Below are positions 17,772-26,466 of a stretch of DNA of 64,000 nucleotides, in pieces; the first letter of the stretch is position 1, and the number at the start of each line of letters is the position of its first letter. Position numbers and translations under genes: made by a program. The notes beneath the pieces are model-generated. The model was not told the DNA's origin. It ran no database searches and saw only the letters and a program-made list of their open reading frames with translations. The stretch is from assembly GCF_039652435.2 (NCBI RefSeq), contig NZ_CP190246.1:868001-932000 (forward strand), in the 5' to 3' direction. Origin of the DNA: Niabella insulamsoli (GTDB lineage: Bacteria; Bacteroidota; Bacteroidia; Chitinophagales; Chitinophagaceae).

Positions 17772-19253
17772 CTATGCGGTTTTGATGGCTTTCATAGCTG
17801 TCATTGCCTTGCGCAATACAGCGCCAACCTGCTCCACCTGATGAGAGCGAATAGCCTCGTTTACCTCAACCAACTCCTGGTTGTCTACAGCGCCGTCTTT
17901 GCCTTCGTTGAAATTTTTGCCAACTAAATCCGTATCCACAGTTTTCATGAAATCTGCCAGAAGCGGTTTACAAGCCTGGTCGAACAGGTAGCAGCCGTAT
18001 TCTGCGGTATCGGAAATAACGCGGTTCATTTCAAAAAGTTTCTTACGCGCAATGGTGTTAGCGATCAATGGCGTTTCGTGTAATGACTCGTAGTAAGCCG
18101 ATTCGGGTTTGATGCCGGCTTCCACCATCGTTTCGAAAGCCAGTTCCACACCTGCTTTCACGAAAGCCACCATCAACGTGTAGTTGTCGAAATATTCCTG
18201 CTCGCCAATTTTCATGTCGCCGGCCGGAGTTTTTTCGAAGGCGGTTTCGCCTGTCTCCGCTCTCCATTTTAAAAGATTCACATCGCCATTGGCCCAGTCT
18301 TCCATCATAATACGGCTGAACTCACCGCTCATGATATCATCCTGGTGCTTTTGGAATAAAGGCCTCATGATATCTTTCAATTCTTCAGACACCTTAAAAG
18401 CTTTTATTTTAGCAGGGTTGCTCAGTCGGTCCATCATACCTGTAACACCACCATGTTTTAACGCTTCAGTAATTACTTCCACGCCGTATTGCACCAGTTT
18501 CGATGCATAAGCCGGATCGATTCCTTTTTCAATCATTTTGTCGAAAGAAAGAATAGATCCTGTTTGTAACAAGCCGCAAAGAATCGTTTGCTCGCCCATC
18601 AGATCAGACTTTACTTCTGCAACAAAAGAAGATCTCAAAACACCTGCGCGATGGCCGCCCGTGCCCACGCAGTAAGCTTTTGCCTGATCCAGACCTTTTC
18701 CTTCGGGATCATTTTCCGGGTGTACGGCTATCAATGTGGGAACACCAAATCCGCGAACATATTCTGCGCGCACTTCACTGCCGGGGCATTTCGGGGCTAC
18801 CATAATAACGGTGATATCTTTGCGTATCTGGGTGCCTTCTTCAACAATATTAAAACCGTGAGAATAAGAAAGCGTAGCGCCTTGTTTCATTAAAGGCATT
18901 ACCGCGTTTACAACACTGGTGTGCTGTTTATCAGGAGTAAGATTGCTTACCAGGTCGGCCGTTGGGATCAACTCCTCGTAAGTGCCCACCGTGAAGTTAT
19001 TATCGGTAGCATTTTTCCAGCTATCTCTTTTTCCTTCAATAGCTTCTTTGCGTAATGCATAAGAAACATCCAGCCCGCTGTCTCTGAGGTTTAAGCCCTG
19101 GTTGAGGCCTTGTGCGCCACAACCTACGATCACTATTTTTTTTCCTTTCAGTGCGTCCACACCGTCGGCAAATTCGTCGTTGCTCATAAATTCGCAAACG
19201 CCCAGTTGGTTTAACTGTTCTCTCAGGGGTAATGTGTTAAAATAATTTCCCAT
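17772..19253 (-). CDS. ilvC: Ketol-acid reductoisomerase, class II (long form)
   Basis: The 493-residue enzyme converts acetolactate or acetohydroxybutyrate to the dihydroxy acids for valine, leucine and isoleucine with NADPH and Mg2+. The length marks the long, E. coli-like class with a duplicated C-terminal knotted domain. Visible features are the Rossmann motif KKIVIVGCGAQGLNQGLNL near 34-52, SYSHGFNIVEEGTQI, and VAPKCPGSEVRAEYVRG. Two C-terminal domain repeats contain the metal-binding acidic residues (for example DLMGEQTILCGLL). It is the last gene of the leftward operon, 45 bases after the DinB-like gene, with a strong terminator behind. Confidence 0.97.
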   Translation of the reverse strand: MGNYFNTLPLREQLNQLGVCEFMSNDEFADGVDALKGKKIVIVGCGAQGLNQGLNLRDSGLDVSYALRKEAIEGKRDSWKNATDNNFTVGTYEELIPTADLVSNLTPDKQHTSVVNAVMPLMKQGATLSYSHGFNIVEEGTQIRKDITVIMVAPKCPGSEVRAEYVRGFGVPTLIAVHPENDPEGKGLDQAKAYCVGTGGHRAGVLRSSFVAEVKSDLMGEQTILCGLLQTGSILSFDKMIEKGIDPAYASKLVQYGVEVITEALKHGGVTGMMDRLSNPAKIKAFKVSEELKDIMRPLFQKHQDDIMSGEFSRIMMEDWANGDVNLLKWRAETGETAFEKTPAGDMKIGEQEYFDNYTLMVAFVKAGVELAFETMVEAGIKPESAYYESLHETPLIANTIARKKLFEMNRVISDTAEYGCYLFDQACKPLLADFMKTVDTDLVGKNFNEGKDGAVDNQELVEVNEAIRSHQVEQVGAVLRKAMTAMKAIKTA

Positions 19254-19298
19254 TGTTTTTATTCGTGTTTAAGTTGTTTGTTTTTTTTAATATTTATT

Positions 19299-19760
19299 TT
19301 ATGATAAAACTAATTTTCTTTGCGCCAGCGCATAGCCATAATGCAGCGCATCATGCGACTGAATCATTGCAATGGCGTCCTCAATCGTATTTAATGTAGT
19401 ATTAAAACTTGTTGTGTAGGCGCTAAAAGATGTAAATATGCCGTTATTGTAATCGACTTCCAGTTGATCAATATTGCTGTGAATGATCGCTTTTAAAAAA
19501 TCAATTTCAGCCTGCGTAATAAACTGTTCGGGTTTTGTGCCTTTTTTATAGCGGTCGATGATGGCCGCATCTATATTTAAAGGAAGGCCGGAAAGCCGAT
19601 AGCAAAGCCCTTGTGTTGTGACTACAATGTGGCCGAAGTTCCAGGCAATATTATTATTGAATCCTTCGGGGATTTTATTAAGCTGATCAATCGAAAGTCC
19701 GTTGACCAGGTTGGTAAAATTGCTGCGGGTTATATGAATGATTTCAAAGTATTTTTTCAC
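19299..19760 (-). CDS. DinB-like four-helix metalloprotein
   Basis: The 153-residue protein fits the DinB/YfiT superfamily, a four-helix bundle that usually binds a divalent metal with three histidines. Here these would be H44 in NFGHIVVTTQ and H136 and H140 in SHDALHYGYALAQRK. Members act in thiol-dependent transfer or detoxification reactions, and many are uncharacterised. The start codon is GTG (19760). It sits inside the ilv operon between ilvN (55 bases upstream) and ilvC (45 bases downstream), so it is probably co-transcribed. No link to branched-chain synthesis is known to me. Confidence 0.82.
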   Translation of the reverse strand: MKKYFEIIHITRSNFTNLVNGLSIDQLNKIPEGFNNNIAWNFGHIVVTTQGLCYRLSGLPLNIDAAIIDRYKKGTKPEQFITQAEIDFLKAIIHSNIDQLEVDYNNGIFTSFSAYTTSFNTTLNTIEDAIAMIQSHDALHYGYALAQRKLVLS

Positions 19761-19815
19761 GTTGTATTCTTGTCATTTAATGAGAGTAAAACTCGGGGCT
19801 GCTATGGCGCCACGA

Positions 19816-20403
19816 CTACATCTGAAATATTTTCTCACCTTTCTCTAAAAACTCGTTTTCAATCACTTCTTCTCCGGGCTCCTTATATTCAAATTCTTTG
19901 AGCCGCTTGTGGAAGCCTTCGCTTTCTTTCATGATTGCTACACGGCCACCGCGCACAAACTCCACGAGGCCGTATTCTCCGAGTTTTATTACCAGATCCT
20001 CGGTATCCTCTTTGTGGCCGGTCGATTCGAAAACGGTAAAGTTAGGCCTTACGCAAACCACGCGCGCGCCATATTTGCGAAGAATTCTTTCCACCACCAT
20101 TTTCTCTGCCACTTCTTTCGTCGGCACCTTGTAAAGGGCCAGTTCCTGCCAAACGATTTCGTCGTTAGTATTGTAAAAAGCCCTTAAAACTTCGACCTGT
20201 TTTTCGATTTGCTTGCAAAGTTTTTTAACGACTTCCTCTGTTTCGTCGATTAAGATATTAAAGCGGTGGATGCCTTCCACTTCTGATGAAGAGGTGTTGA
20301 GGCTGTCGATGTTGATTTTTCTTCTTGAAAAGATAATGCAAATGCGCGAGAGCAGGCCGATATGGTCTTCTGCGTAAACGGTGATGGTATATTGTTGTTT
20401 CAT
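19816..20403 (-). CDS. ilvN: Acetolactate synthase small (regulatory) subunit
   Basis: The 195-residue protein begins with an ACT domain (YTITVYAEDHIGLLSRICII, then RRKINIDSLNTSSSEVEGIH), the valine-binding regulatory domain of acetolactate synthase. A second, ALS_ss_C-like domain follows from about residue 85 (EIVWQELALYKVPTKEVAEK). It increases activity and confers feedback control on the IlvB catalytic subunit. The C-terminal tail is acidic. In the operon it follows the methyltransferase gene by 43 bases, unusually separated from ilvB by that gene. Some annotators call the same family ilvH. Confidence 0.93.
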   Translation of the reverse strand: MKQQYTITVYAEDHIGLLSRICIIFSRRKINIDSLNTSSSEVEGIHRFNILIDETEEVVKKLCKQIEKQVEVLRAFYNTNDEIVWQELALYKVPTKEVAEKMVVERILRKYGARVVCVRPNFTVFESTGHKEDTEDLVIKLGEYGLVEFVRGGRVAIMKESEGFHKRLKEFEYKEPGEEVIENEFLEKGEKIFQM

Positions 20404-20446
20404 TATTGAATTTTTAAACGAAGTGAAAATGCTTCCGGCTGGCGAT

Positions 20447-21184
20447 TTATTTGATGCCGCAAAAAGCCGCGAAGCAAATATTTTTATGCAAAATGTCAGT
20501 ATTCCTGAATCCGACTCGCTTCATTAATTCGAGTTGATAAGTCACAGGGCGGGGCGAATCTTCCTTTTCAATATATGCTAAAACATGCTTTCTGTAAGCC
20601 GGCCCATCGATGTTTTCAAGATAATCGCCATACCGCTCCCAGGTATAGGCACTTAGCGCTTCCTGTTCCTGTGTTACCAAATCGGCAATCATCAGGCAGC
20701 CACCGGGTTTTAAAATTTGAAATAATTTCTCAAATGTAGTTTCCCAATCTGAATCATCCCGAAGATGGTGTAAAACGGCGCCTGCCAGAATAATGTCAAA
20801 ATGGTTGGGCGGTAGCGCAACGGACCGAAGGTCACCCTGAAGTGCCGTAATAGTATTCGACGTCACAGCGCTTATTCGCTCTTGCGCCTTTCTCAACATC
20901 GGCGCACTCAGGTCAACCAAAGTGCAGTTGAGGCGGTCATTTTTTTGCAGCATCTTTAAGGTGTAGTTGCCGGCGCCACAACCAAGATCTAAAAGTTCAG
21001 TAGCGTGAGGCGCCACGCGGTGGTATGCTTCGGTGATTAGCGCCAATGTTTGTGCGGCGTCAACAACCGAAACCTGTCCGCTGTCCAAACTTGAAAAGCG
21101 ATCCACGTCCTTGTCAAACCGGGCCTGTATTTCCCCTATGCTTGATTTGTTCATGATATCGGCGGCGCCGCTTGCTTGTTTCAT
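20447..21184 (-). CDS. Class I SAM-dependent methyltransferase
   Basis: The 245-residue protein has the Rossmann-type SAM motif I LLDLGCGAGNYTLKML (about 61-76), the acidic end of strand 2 (CTLVDLSAPMLRKAQERI), motif II (HFDIILAGAVLHHL) and LKPGGCLMIADLV. The pattern is that of the small-molecule methyltransferase_25/11 group. The start at 21184 (MKQASGAADIM) has a purine-rich AGAGG just upstream; a second in-frame ATG is 10 codons later. It is embedded between ilvB and ilvN on the same strand. The substrate is not recognisable, and whether it is tied to branched-chain metabolism is unknown. Confidence 0.87.
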   Translation of the reverse strand: MKQASGAADIMNKSSIGEIQARFDKDVDRFSSLDSGQVSVVDAAQTLALITEAYHRVAPHATELLDLGCGAGNYTLKMLQKNDRLNCTLVDLSAPMLRKAQERISAVTSNTITALQGDLRSVALPPNHFDIILAGAVLHHLRDDSDWETTFEKLFQILKPGGCLMIADLVTQEQEALSAYTWERYGDYLENIDGPAYRKHVLAYIEKEDSPRPVTYQLELMKRVGFRNTDILHKNICFAAFCGIK

Positions 21185-21285
21185 CCTCTGTGCTTTAGAA
21201 TCTATTTATGCTTTGCGATTATGATATAATGTTCCGCATTTTTTGGCGGTAATAACTGGTAAGTCGACAAAGTTACATCCGTTAA

Positions 21286-21299
21286 ATACGAAAGCGTAT
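21286..21299 (-). other. Small hairpin just past the ilvB stop
   Basis: ATACG-AAAG-CGTAT forms a compact tetraloop hairpin 8 bases beyond the ilvB stop codon and inside a wider TAAATAC / GTATTTA pair. There is no T-run, so it is more likely an RNA-stability or processing element within the operon than a terminator. Confidence 0.35.
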
Positions 21300-21306
21300 C
21301 ATGTAT

Positions 21307-23049
21307 TTACTTCAGCCTGATCTCGCTTACGCTGCATCCCTGTGGTACCATGGGAAATACATTGTTTTCTTTGCCTACCATTACTTCCAGCAAATAGCTT
21401 CCGTCGTGATCGAGCATGGCTTTCAAAGCGCTTTTTAGATCTTCGCGCTGATCAATCTTTCTTCCCTCTATCCCATAAGATTTAGCGAGCATGATATAAT
21501 CTGGACTGGTGATATTTACAAAAGAGTAGCGCTTATCATGAAATAGCTGCTGCCATTGCCTCACCATCCCTAAAAATTCATTGTTCAAAATCAGGATCTT
21601 TACGGCTGCGCCGAATTGCATGATGGTGCCGAGCTCCTGCAAGGTCATTTGAAAACCGCCATCGCCGATAATAGCCACAACGGTTCTGTCTGGCGCGCCA
21701 TATTTGGCGCCTATCGCGGCTGGCAGCCCGAATCCCATGGTACCCAGCCCGCCCGAGGTTACATTCGACCGGGACTGGTTGAACTTCGCATAGCGACATG
21801 CTACCATTTGGTGCTGCCCTACGTCGGTTACAATTACTGCATCGCCATTTGTCAGTTCATTGAGTGCGTTCATCACTTCAGCCATGCTCATTACATCTCC
21901 TTCGGGATGCATTTCGGGCTGAATACATTCTTTTTCTTCCTCTGCCGTGTATTCTTTAAACTTGTTGAGCCATGCAGCATTATCTTTTTGTTCGATCAAG
22001 GCGGTCAACATGGGCAGCGTTTCTTTACAGTCGCCCCAAACGGCCACAGTTGTTTTCACGTTTTTATCAATTTCAGCAGGATCAATATCCATGTGAATGA
22101 TCTGCGCCTGCTTGGCATATTTATCAAGACGGCCCGTAACGCGGTCATCGAAGCGCATTCCGATGGCGATTAAAACATCGCACTCGTTGGTTAATACATT
22201 CGGCCCATAATTGCCGTGCATGCCCAGCATGCCCACGCCCAACGGGTGATCGGACGGGATGGCGCTTTCTCCCATAATGGTCCATGCCGCTGGCAGATTT
22301 CCTTTTTCGATAAAGGCGGCAAATTCTTTTTCGGCTTTGCCGAGAATGACGCCCTGCCCAAAAATTACAAAAGGCTTTTGCGCGTTGTTGATCAAAGCGG
22401 CGGCCTCTTCAACATATTCTTTTCTAACGATGGGCTTGGGGCGATAGCTGCGAACATGGTTGCACTTCTCATAGCCCGGAAACTCAAATTGTTGTATTTG
22501 CGCATTTTTGGTAATATCGATCAAAACCGGGCCGGGCCTGCCACTGGCCGCGATATAGAAAGCCTTTGCTAAAACTGAAGGGATTTCATTTGCATCTGTA
22601 ATCTGATAATTCCATTTTGTAACAGGCGCCGTGATATTGATGACGTCGGTTTCCTGAAAAGCATCTGTGCCCAACAGATGTGCAAATACCTGTCCGGTGA
22701 TGCATACTACCGGCGTTGAATCGATCTGCGCATCGGCCAGGCCTGTCACCAGGTTGGTGGCGCCGGGCCCGCTGGTGGCAAATGCTACGCCGACGCGGCC
22801 GCTGGTGCGCGCATATCCCTGAGCAGCATGGATGCCACCCTGTTCGTGGCGAACCAAAATATGTTCTACCTTTTCTTTATAATCATATAGTGCATCGTAA
22901 ATTGGCATGATGGCGCCGCCGGGATAGCCGAATATGATCTCCGTGTTTTCAGCAAGCAGGCATTCGATTACCGCTTTGCTACCCGACATGGTAGTGGTTG
23001 TTTTTGTTGGAGCCGGAGCTGTTTCTTTCTGTATTTCAAGAGTATTCAT
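21307..23049 (-). CDS. ilvB: Acetolactate synthase large (catalytic) subunit
   Basis: The 580-residue ThDP enzyme condenses two pyruvates, or pyruvate with 2-oxobutanoate. The catalytic glutamate is E69 (ILVRHEQGGIHAAQGYAR). The substrate pocket segment SGPGATNLVTGLADAQIDST follows. The central FAD-binding domain is present (IGMRFDDRVTGRLDKYA). The C-terminal ThDP/Mg motif is GDGGFQMTLQELGTIMQFGA...NN. A poorly conserved Thr-rich N-terminal tail (about 20 residues) precedes the core. It lies downstream of ilvD with a damaged small gene in between, and is followed by the methyltransferase. Confidence 0.97.
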   Translation of the reverse strand: MNTLEIQKETAPAPTKTTTTMSGSKAVIECLLAENTEIIFGYPGGAIMPIYDALYDYKEKVEHILVRHEQGGIHAAQGYARTSGRVGVAFATSGPGATNLVTGLADAQIDSTPVVCITGQVFAHLLGTDAFQETDVINITAPVTKWNYQITDANEIPSVLAKAFYIAASGRPGPVLIDITKNAQIQQFEFPGYEKCNHVRSYRPKPIVRKEYVEEAAALINNAQKPFVIFGQGVILGKAEKEFAAFIEKGNLPAAWTIMGESAIPSDHPLGVGMLGMHGNYGPNVLTNECDVLIAIGMRFDDRVTGRLDKYAKQAQIIHMDIDPAEIDKNVKTTVAVWGDCKETLPMLTALIEQKDNAAWLNKFKEYTAEEEKECIQPEMHPEGDVMSMAEVMNALNELTNGDAVIVTDVGQHQMVACRYAKFNQSRSNVTSGGLGTMGFGLPAAIGAKYGAPDRTVVAIIGDGGFQMTLQELGTIMQFGAAVKILILNNEFLGMVRQWQQLFHDKRYSFVNITSPDYIMLAKSYGIEGRKIDQREDLKSALKAMLDHDGSYLLEVMVGKENNVFPMVPQGCSVSEIRLK

Positions 23050-23076
23050 AACTCGTATTTTAAGTTTGAGCGTGTA

Positions 23077-23267
23077 TCAATTTTTAAAGCCAATTCTTTT
23101 TCTTTCTTCCCATTTTCGCGCCGCGGCTTTTTCGTCTAACAAATTTTCCAGCGCGTCATAAACCCGCCTGCCGGACGGGCAGGTCTGATGGAGTCGTACA
23201 TCATGCCACTGACTCGTTCTTCTCTGAGCTCGTAAATGCGATTTTGTATGGATTGAATTACTTGCAT
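23077..23267 (-). pseudogene. Small ilv-operon gene interrupted by a palindromic repeat
   Basis: On the minus strand, ATG at 23267 opens a frame that begins MQVIQSIQNRIYELREERVS and now stops at 23136 after 43 codons. If the 23 bases at 23162-23184 are removed, the frame continues smoothly as ...YDSIS-YDALENLLDEKAAARKWEER, ending RIGFKN at the stop at 23077. That gives a 55-residue, charged, helical protein. It begins 14 bases after the ilvD stop and ends 27 bases before the ilvB start, the packing of a true operon member. I do not recognise the family. Interpretation: a small gene broken by insertion of a palindromic repeat. Alternatively, the truncated 43-residue form may still be made. Confidence 0.6.
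23162..23184. repeat. 23-bp REP-like palindrome inside small gene
   Basis: The plus strand carries an imperfect palindrome: outer arms ACCCGCC and GGCAGGT with an inner CTGCCGGACGGGCAG hairpin (CTGCC / GGCAG around a short loop). It is far more GC-rich than its surroundings. Removing exactly 23 bases restores a longer reading frame, which suggests a recent insertion. It looks like a dispersed REP-type element; other copies would be expected elsewhere in the genome. Confidence 0.65.
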
Positions 23268-23281
23268 TTGAAGTACATCTT

Positions 23282-24961
23282 TTATTGATCCGTCACACAA
23301 CCCTCGGAAGCGTCTTTTACCAGTTTTGCATATTTATATAAAACCCCGTTTTTAACTTTCAGGCCGGGCTGCACCCAGTTCGCTTTTCTTTTGGCGATTT
23401 CTTCGTCGCTAACTTTTAAGGTTAGCTTATTATTAATAGCGTCAATTTCTATAATATCATCATCTTGTACAAAACCAATAAGGCCGCCGTCAAAAGCTTC
23501 CGGAGTGACGTGCCCGACTACAAATCCGTGCGTGCCGCCGCTAAACCTGCCGTCGGTAATTAGCGCTACCGTTTTGCCCAAACCGGCACCAATGATCGCG
23601 CCGGTAGGTTTTAGCATTTCAGGCATGCCTGGAGCGCCTTTCGGGCCTTCATTTTTAATCACCACCACATCGCCGGCTTTTACCTTACCTGCTGCTAACC
23701 CGGCGATCAGTTTTTTCTCTCCGTCAAACACGCGCGCGGTACCTTCAAAGCGTTCGCCTTCTTTTCCACTGATCTTTGCTACGCTGCCTTTTTCGGCCAG
23801 ATTACCATACAGGATTTGTAAGTGGCCTGTTTTTTTCATCGGCTTTTCAAGCGGATAAATAATATCCTGTGTTTCAAAATCAAGATCCGGAACAGCTTCC
23901 AGGTTTTCCGCAATTGTTTTGCCGGTTACCGTCAGGCAACTGCCGTCGATTAATCCATTTTTTAAAAGATATTTCATCACCGCAGGAACGCCGCCCTTTT
24001 TGTGAAGGTCTTCCATGAGGTATTTTCCGCTGGGTTTAAAATCAGCCAAAACGGGCACCCGGTCGCTGATGGACTGAAAATCATCCTGTGTCAGCGGAAT
24101 GCCTGCCGTTCTCGCCATAGCGAGCAGGTGTAATACCGCATTAGTACTTCCGCCTAAGACCATAATCACCGTAATGGCGTTTTCAAACGCCTGGCGCGTC
24201 ATGATATCGCTGGGCTTAATGTCTTTTTCCATCAGGAGGCGAATGGCTTTCCCTGCTTCGATACATTCCTTTACTTTTTCTTCGCTCAACGCCGGATTGC
24301 TGCTCGAATAGGGCAGGCTCATGCCCATCGCTTCAATCGCAGAAGCCATTGTATTTGCTGTGTACATACCGCCGCAGGCGCCGGCGCCGGGGCAACTGTT
24401 TTTTACTACGCCTTTAAAATCGGCCTCATCCAGCTGGCCCGCTATTTTTTTGCCCAGCGCTTCAAATGCGGAAACAATATTCAGATCTTCGCCTTTATAA
24501 TGACCGGGGGCGATCGTGCCGCCATATACCATGATCGAAGGCCGGTTTAAACGTGCCATGGCCATGATGGAACCCGGCATATTTTTATCACATCCCGGAA
24601 CGGTGATAAGCGCGTCATAATATTGTGCACCGCAAACCGTTTCAATCGAATCGGCAATCACGTCGCGGCTTACCAACGAATAGCGCATGCCATCCGTGCC
24701 GTTGCTCATGCCATCGCTTACGCCGATCGTATTAAAAATAAAACCTACCAAATTGTTATCCCAGGTCGACTTTTTTACGTGAGCCGCCAATTGATTGAGG
24801 TGCATATTACAGGGGTTGCCATCGTATCCCATGCTGGCAATGCCTACCTGTGCTTTATTCAGATCTTCTTCTGTCAATCCTAAAGCATATAGTTGCGCCT
24901 GTGCTGCTGGCTGTGTTGGGTCCTGAGTTAACGTTTTAGAGTATTTGTTTAATTCGGTCAT
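23282..24961 (-). CDS. ilvD: Dihydroxy-acid dehydratase
   Basis: The 559-residue enzyme dehydrates dihydroxy acids to the 2-oxo acids of valine and isoleucine. It uses an Fe-S cluster, whose cysteine motifs are visible: GCDKNMPGSIMAMARL and NSCPGAGACGGMYTANTM, with a further Cys in the N-terminal segment YDGNPCNMHLNQLAAHVK. The C-terminal swivelling domain has GGTHGFVVGHVTPEAFDGG. The length is normal. It follows leuA in the operon after a 186-base spacer with no recognisable gene. Confidence 0.97.
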   Translation of the reverse strand: MTELNKYSKTLTQDPTQPAAQAQLYALGLTEEDLNKAQVGIASMGYDGNPCNMHLNQLAAHVKKSTWDNNLVGFIFNTIGVSDGMSNGTDGMRYSLVSRDVIADSIETVCGAQYYDALITVPGCDKNMPGSIMAMARLNRPSIMVYGGTIAPGHYKGEDLNIVSAFEALGKKIAGQLDEADFKGVVKNSCPGAGACGGMYTANTMASAIEAMGMSLPYSSSNPALSEEKVKECIEAGKAIRLLMEKDIKPSDIMTRQAFENAITVIMVLGGSTNAVLHLLAMARTAGIPLTQDDFQSISDRVPVLADFKPSGKYLMEDLHKKGGVPAVMKYLLKNGLIDGSCLTVTGKTIAENLEAVPDLDFETQDIIYPLEKPMKKTGHLQILYGNLAEKGSVAKISGKEGERFEGTARVFDGEKKLIAGLAAGKVKAGDVVVIKNEGPKGAPGMPEMLKPTGAIIGAGLGKTVALITDGRFSGGTHGFVVGHVTPEAFDGGLIGFVQDDDIIEIDAINNKLTLKVSDEEIAKRKANWVQPGLKVKNGVLYKYAKLVKDASEGCVTDQ

Positions 24962-25147
24962 GCGTTTATAGTTATTCGAGTTATATATTTTTTATATGAG
25001 ATCTCCCTTTTCTGCCAAGCCACCTCTGTTTTTCAGATTCGTGATTTGCAAAACTTCCGTGGCGGTCCGGTGTTGATGTTTCAAAAAATAAGTTCAAGGC
25101 GGCGCCTGGCCTGGGAATAAGTCGGTACAGCAGGCGTATCCCCGCTT

Positions 25148-26302
25148 TTATGCCGACATTTTTTCAGCCATTTCCTTCAGATCGCTGTCCTGCACTTCTT
25201 TTTTCGCATCTGCTACATTCAAAAATTGTTGATATAATACGTCTACCTGATTGCGGTCAAACTCGTATCCAAGATTTTTAAACCGATACGCCAAAGCGCT
25301 GCGGCCACTACGCGCTGTTAAAACAATTCGGGATGTGTCGGCGCCTACTTCCTCGGGCGCAATAATTTCGTAGGTGGTGGCTTCTTTAAGGAATCCATCC
25401 TGGTGAATACCCGAGGAATGAGAGAAAGCATTGTCGCCGACGACGGCTTTATTTGGCTGGACGACCATTCTCATGGTTTCCGAAACCAGGCGGCTCATGG
25501 GCAACAACCGGCTGGTGTCGATGTTGGTGAACAAATTCAGCTCGGGATGCTTTTTGATGATCATCGCTACTTCCTCTAAAGACGTATTGCCTGCTCGTTC
25601 GCCAATCCCATTGATCGTGCACTCAATTTGTCGCGCACCGCCGATTGCACCAGCTATAGAGTTGGCCGTGGCTAACCCGAGGTCATTGTGGCAATGGCAG
25701 GAAAGCATGGCTTTGTCAATATTGGAAACGTGGTTCATGAGGTATTGCATCTTTTCCTGATATTGGTGGGGAAGACAAAACCCCGTAGTATCGGGAACGT
25801 TCACCACCGTGGCGCCTGCACCAATTACGGCCTCCGTAAGTTGCGCCAGAAAGGCAAGATCGGCACGGCCGGCGTCTTCGGCATAGAACTCTACATCGGG
25901 AACAAGGTTGCGGGCCAGTTTCACCGCGGCTACAGCGCGTTCGATAATATTTTCCCGGGTAGTGTTGAATTTATATTTGATATGATTATCCGAAGATCCG
26001 ATACCCGTGTGGATACGTGGCCGAACAGCAGGCTTCAACGCTTCTGCGGCTACTTCGATATCTTTCTGCACAGCGCGGGTAAGCCCCGTAACGGTGGCGG
26101 TTTTAATCACTTTCGAAATTTCATTAACCGATGCAAAATCTCCCGGACTGGAAACAGGAAAGCCCGCTTCTATAATATCTACTCCGAGCGCTTCTAACTC
26201 AAGGGCCAGTTTTATTTTTTCTTCGGTGTTAAGTTTACAACCGGGTACCTGCTCACCATCTCTTAAAGTAGTGTCGAAAATGAAAACTTTGTCTTGTGCC
26301 AT
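25148..26302 (-). CDS. leuA: 2-isopropylmalate synthase, short form without regulatory domain
   Basis: The start is taken at the ATG at 26302 (MAQDKVFIFDTTLRDGEQVP), giving 384 residues; an upstream extension of 14 codons has no family match. It is a DRE-TIM metallolyase condensing acetyl-CoA with 2-oxoisovalerate. Key motifs are TTLRDGEQVPG, the metal histidines in SCHCHNDLGLATANS, and GIGERAGNTSLEEV and FSHSSGIHQDGFLKE. The usual LeuA of about 500 residues carries a C-terminal leucine-binding dimerisation domain, which is absent here. Related citramalate or homocitrate synthases are alternatives, but the genomic context supports LeuA. It heads the leftward operon; leuB, leuC and leuD are not in this window. 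Confidence 0.9.
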   Translation of the reverse strand: MAQDKVFIFDTTLRDGEQVPGCKLNTEEKIKLALELEALGVDIIEAGFPVSSPGDFASVNEISKVIKTATVTGLTRAVQKDIEVAAEALKPAVRPRIHTGIGSSDNHIKYKFNTTRENIIERAVAAVKLARNLVPDVEFYAEDAGRADLAFLAQLTEAVIGAGATVVNVPDTTGFCLPHQYQEKMQYLMNHVSNIDKAMLSCHCHNDLGLATANSIAGAIGGARQIECTINGIGERAGNTSLEEVAMIIKKHPELNLFTNIDTSRLLPMSRLVSETMRMVVQPNKAVVGDNAFSHSSGIHQDGFLKEATTYEIIAPEEVGADTSRIVLTARSGRSALAYRFKNLGYEFDRNQVDVLYQQFLNVADAKKEVQDSDLKEMAEKMSA

Positions 26303-26466
26303 ATATGAATCGTTATAATGAAAAATAATCCGTAAAATAGTCAATAAAAGTAAACATTATATATCTTGTGTGACAAACTATATTAAACAACAATTTACAC
26401 CATATAAGTTTTGAATTTATTTCCTAAAAAATTGAAAATCAAACTATAGCACTTATTTAAATTACA

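Noticed and set aside
21616..22173. 185-codon frame opposite ilvB
   Set aside because: Antisense shadow of a strongly conserved gene; Cys/His/Phe-rich composition without a domain.
23391..23858. 155-codon frame opposite ilvD
   Set aside because: Ser/Pro-rich antisense shadow of ilvD.
24962..25147. Hidden gene or leuA C-terminal remnant between leuA and ilvD
   Set aside because: No frame resembling the LeuA regulatory domain or another protein can be read; only short GC-rich palindromes are present.
26345..26466. Leucine-rich leader peptide or attenuator before leuA
   Set aside because: No short frame with consecutive Leu, Val or Ile codons and no terminator/antiterminator pair was found in the leader.
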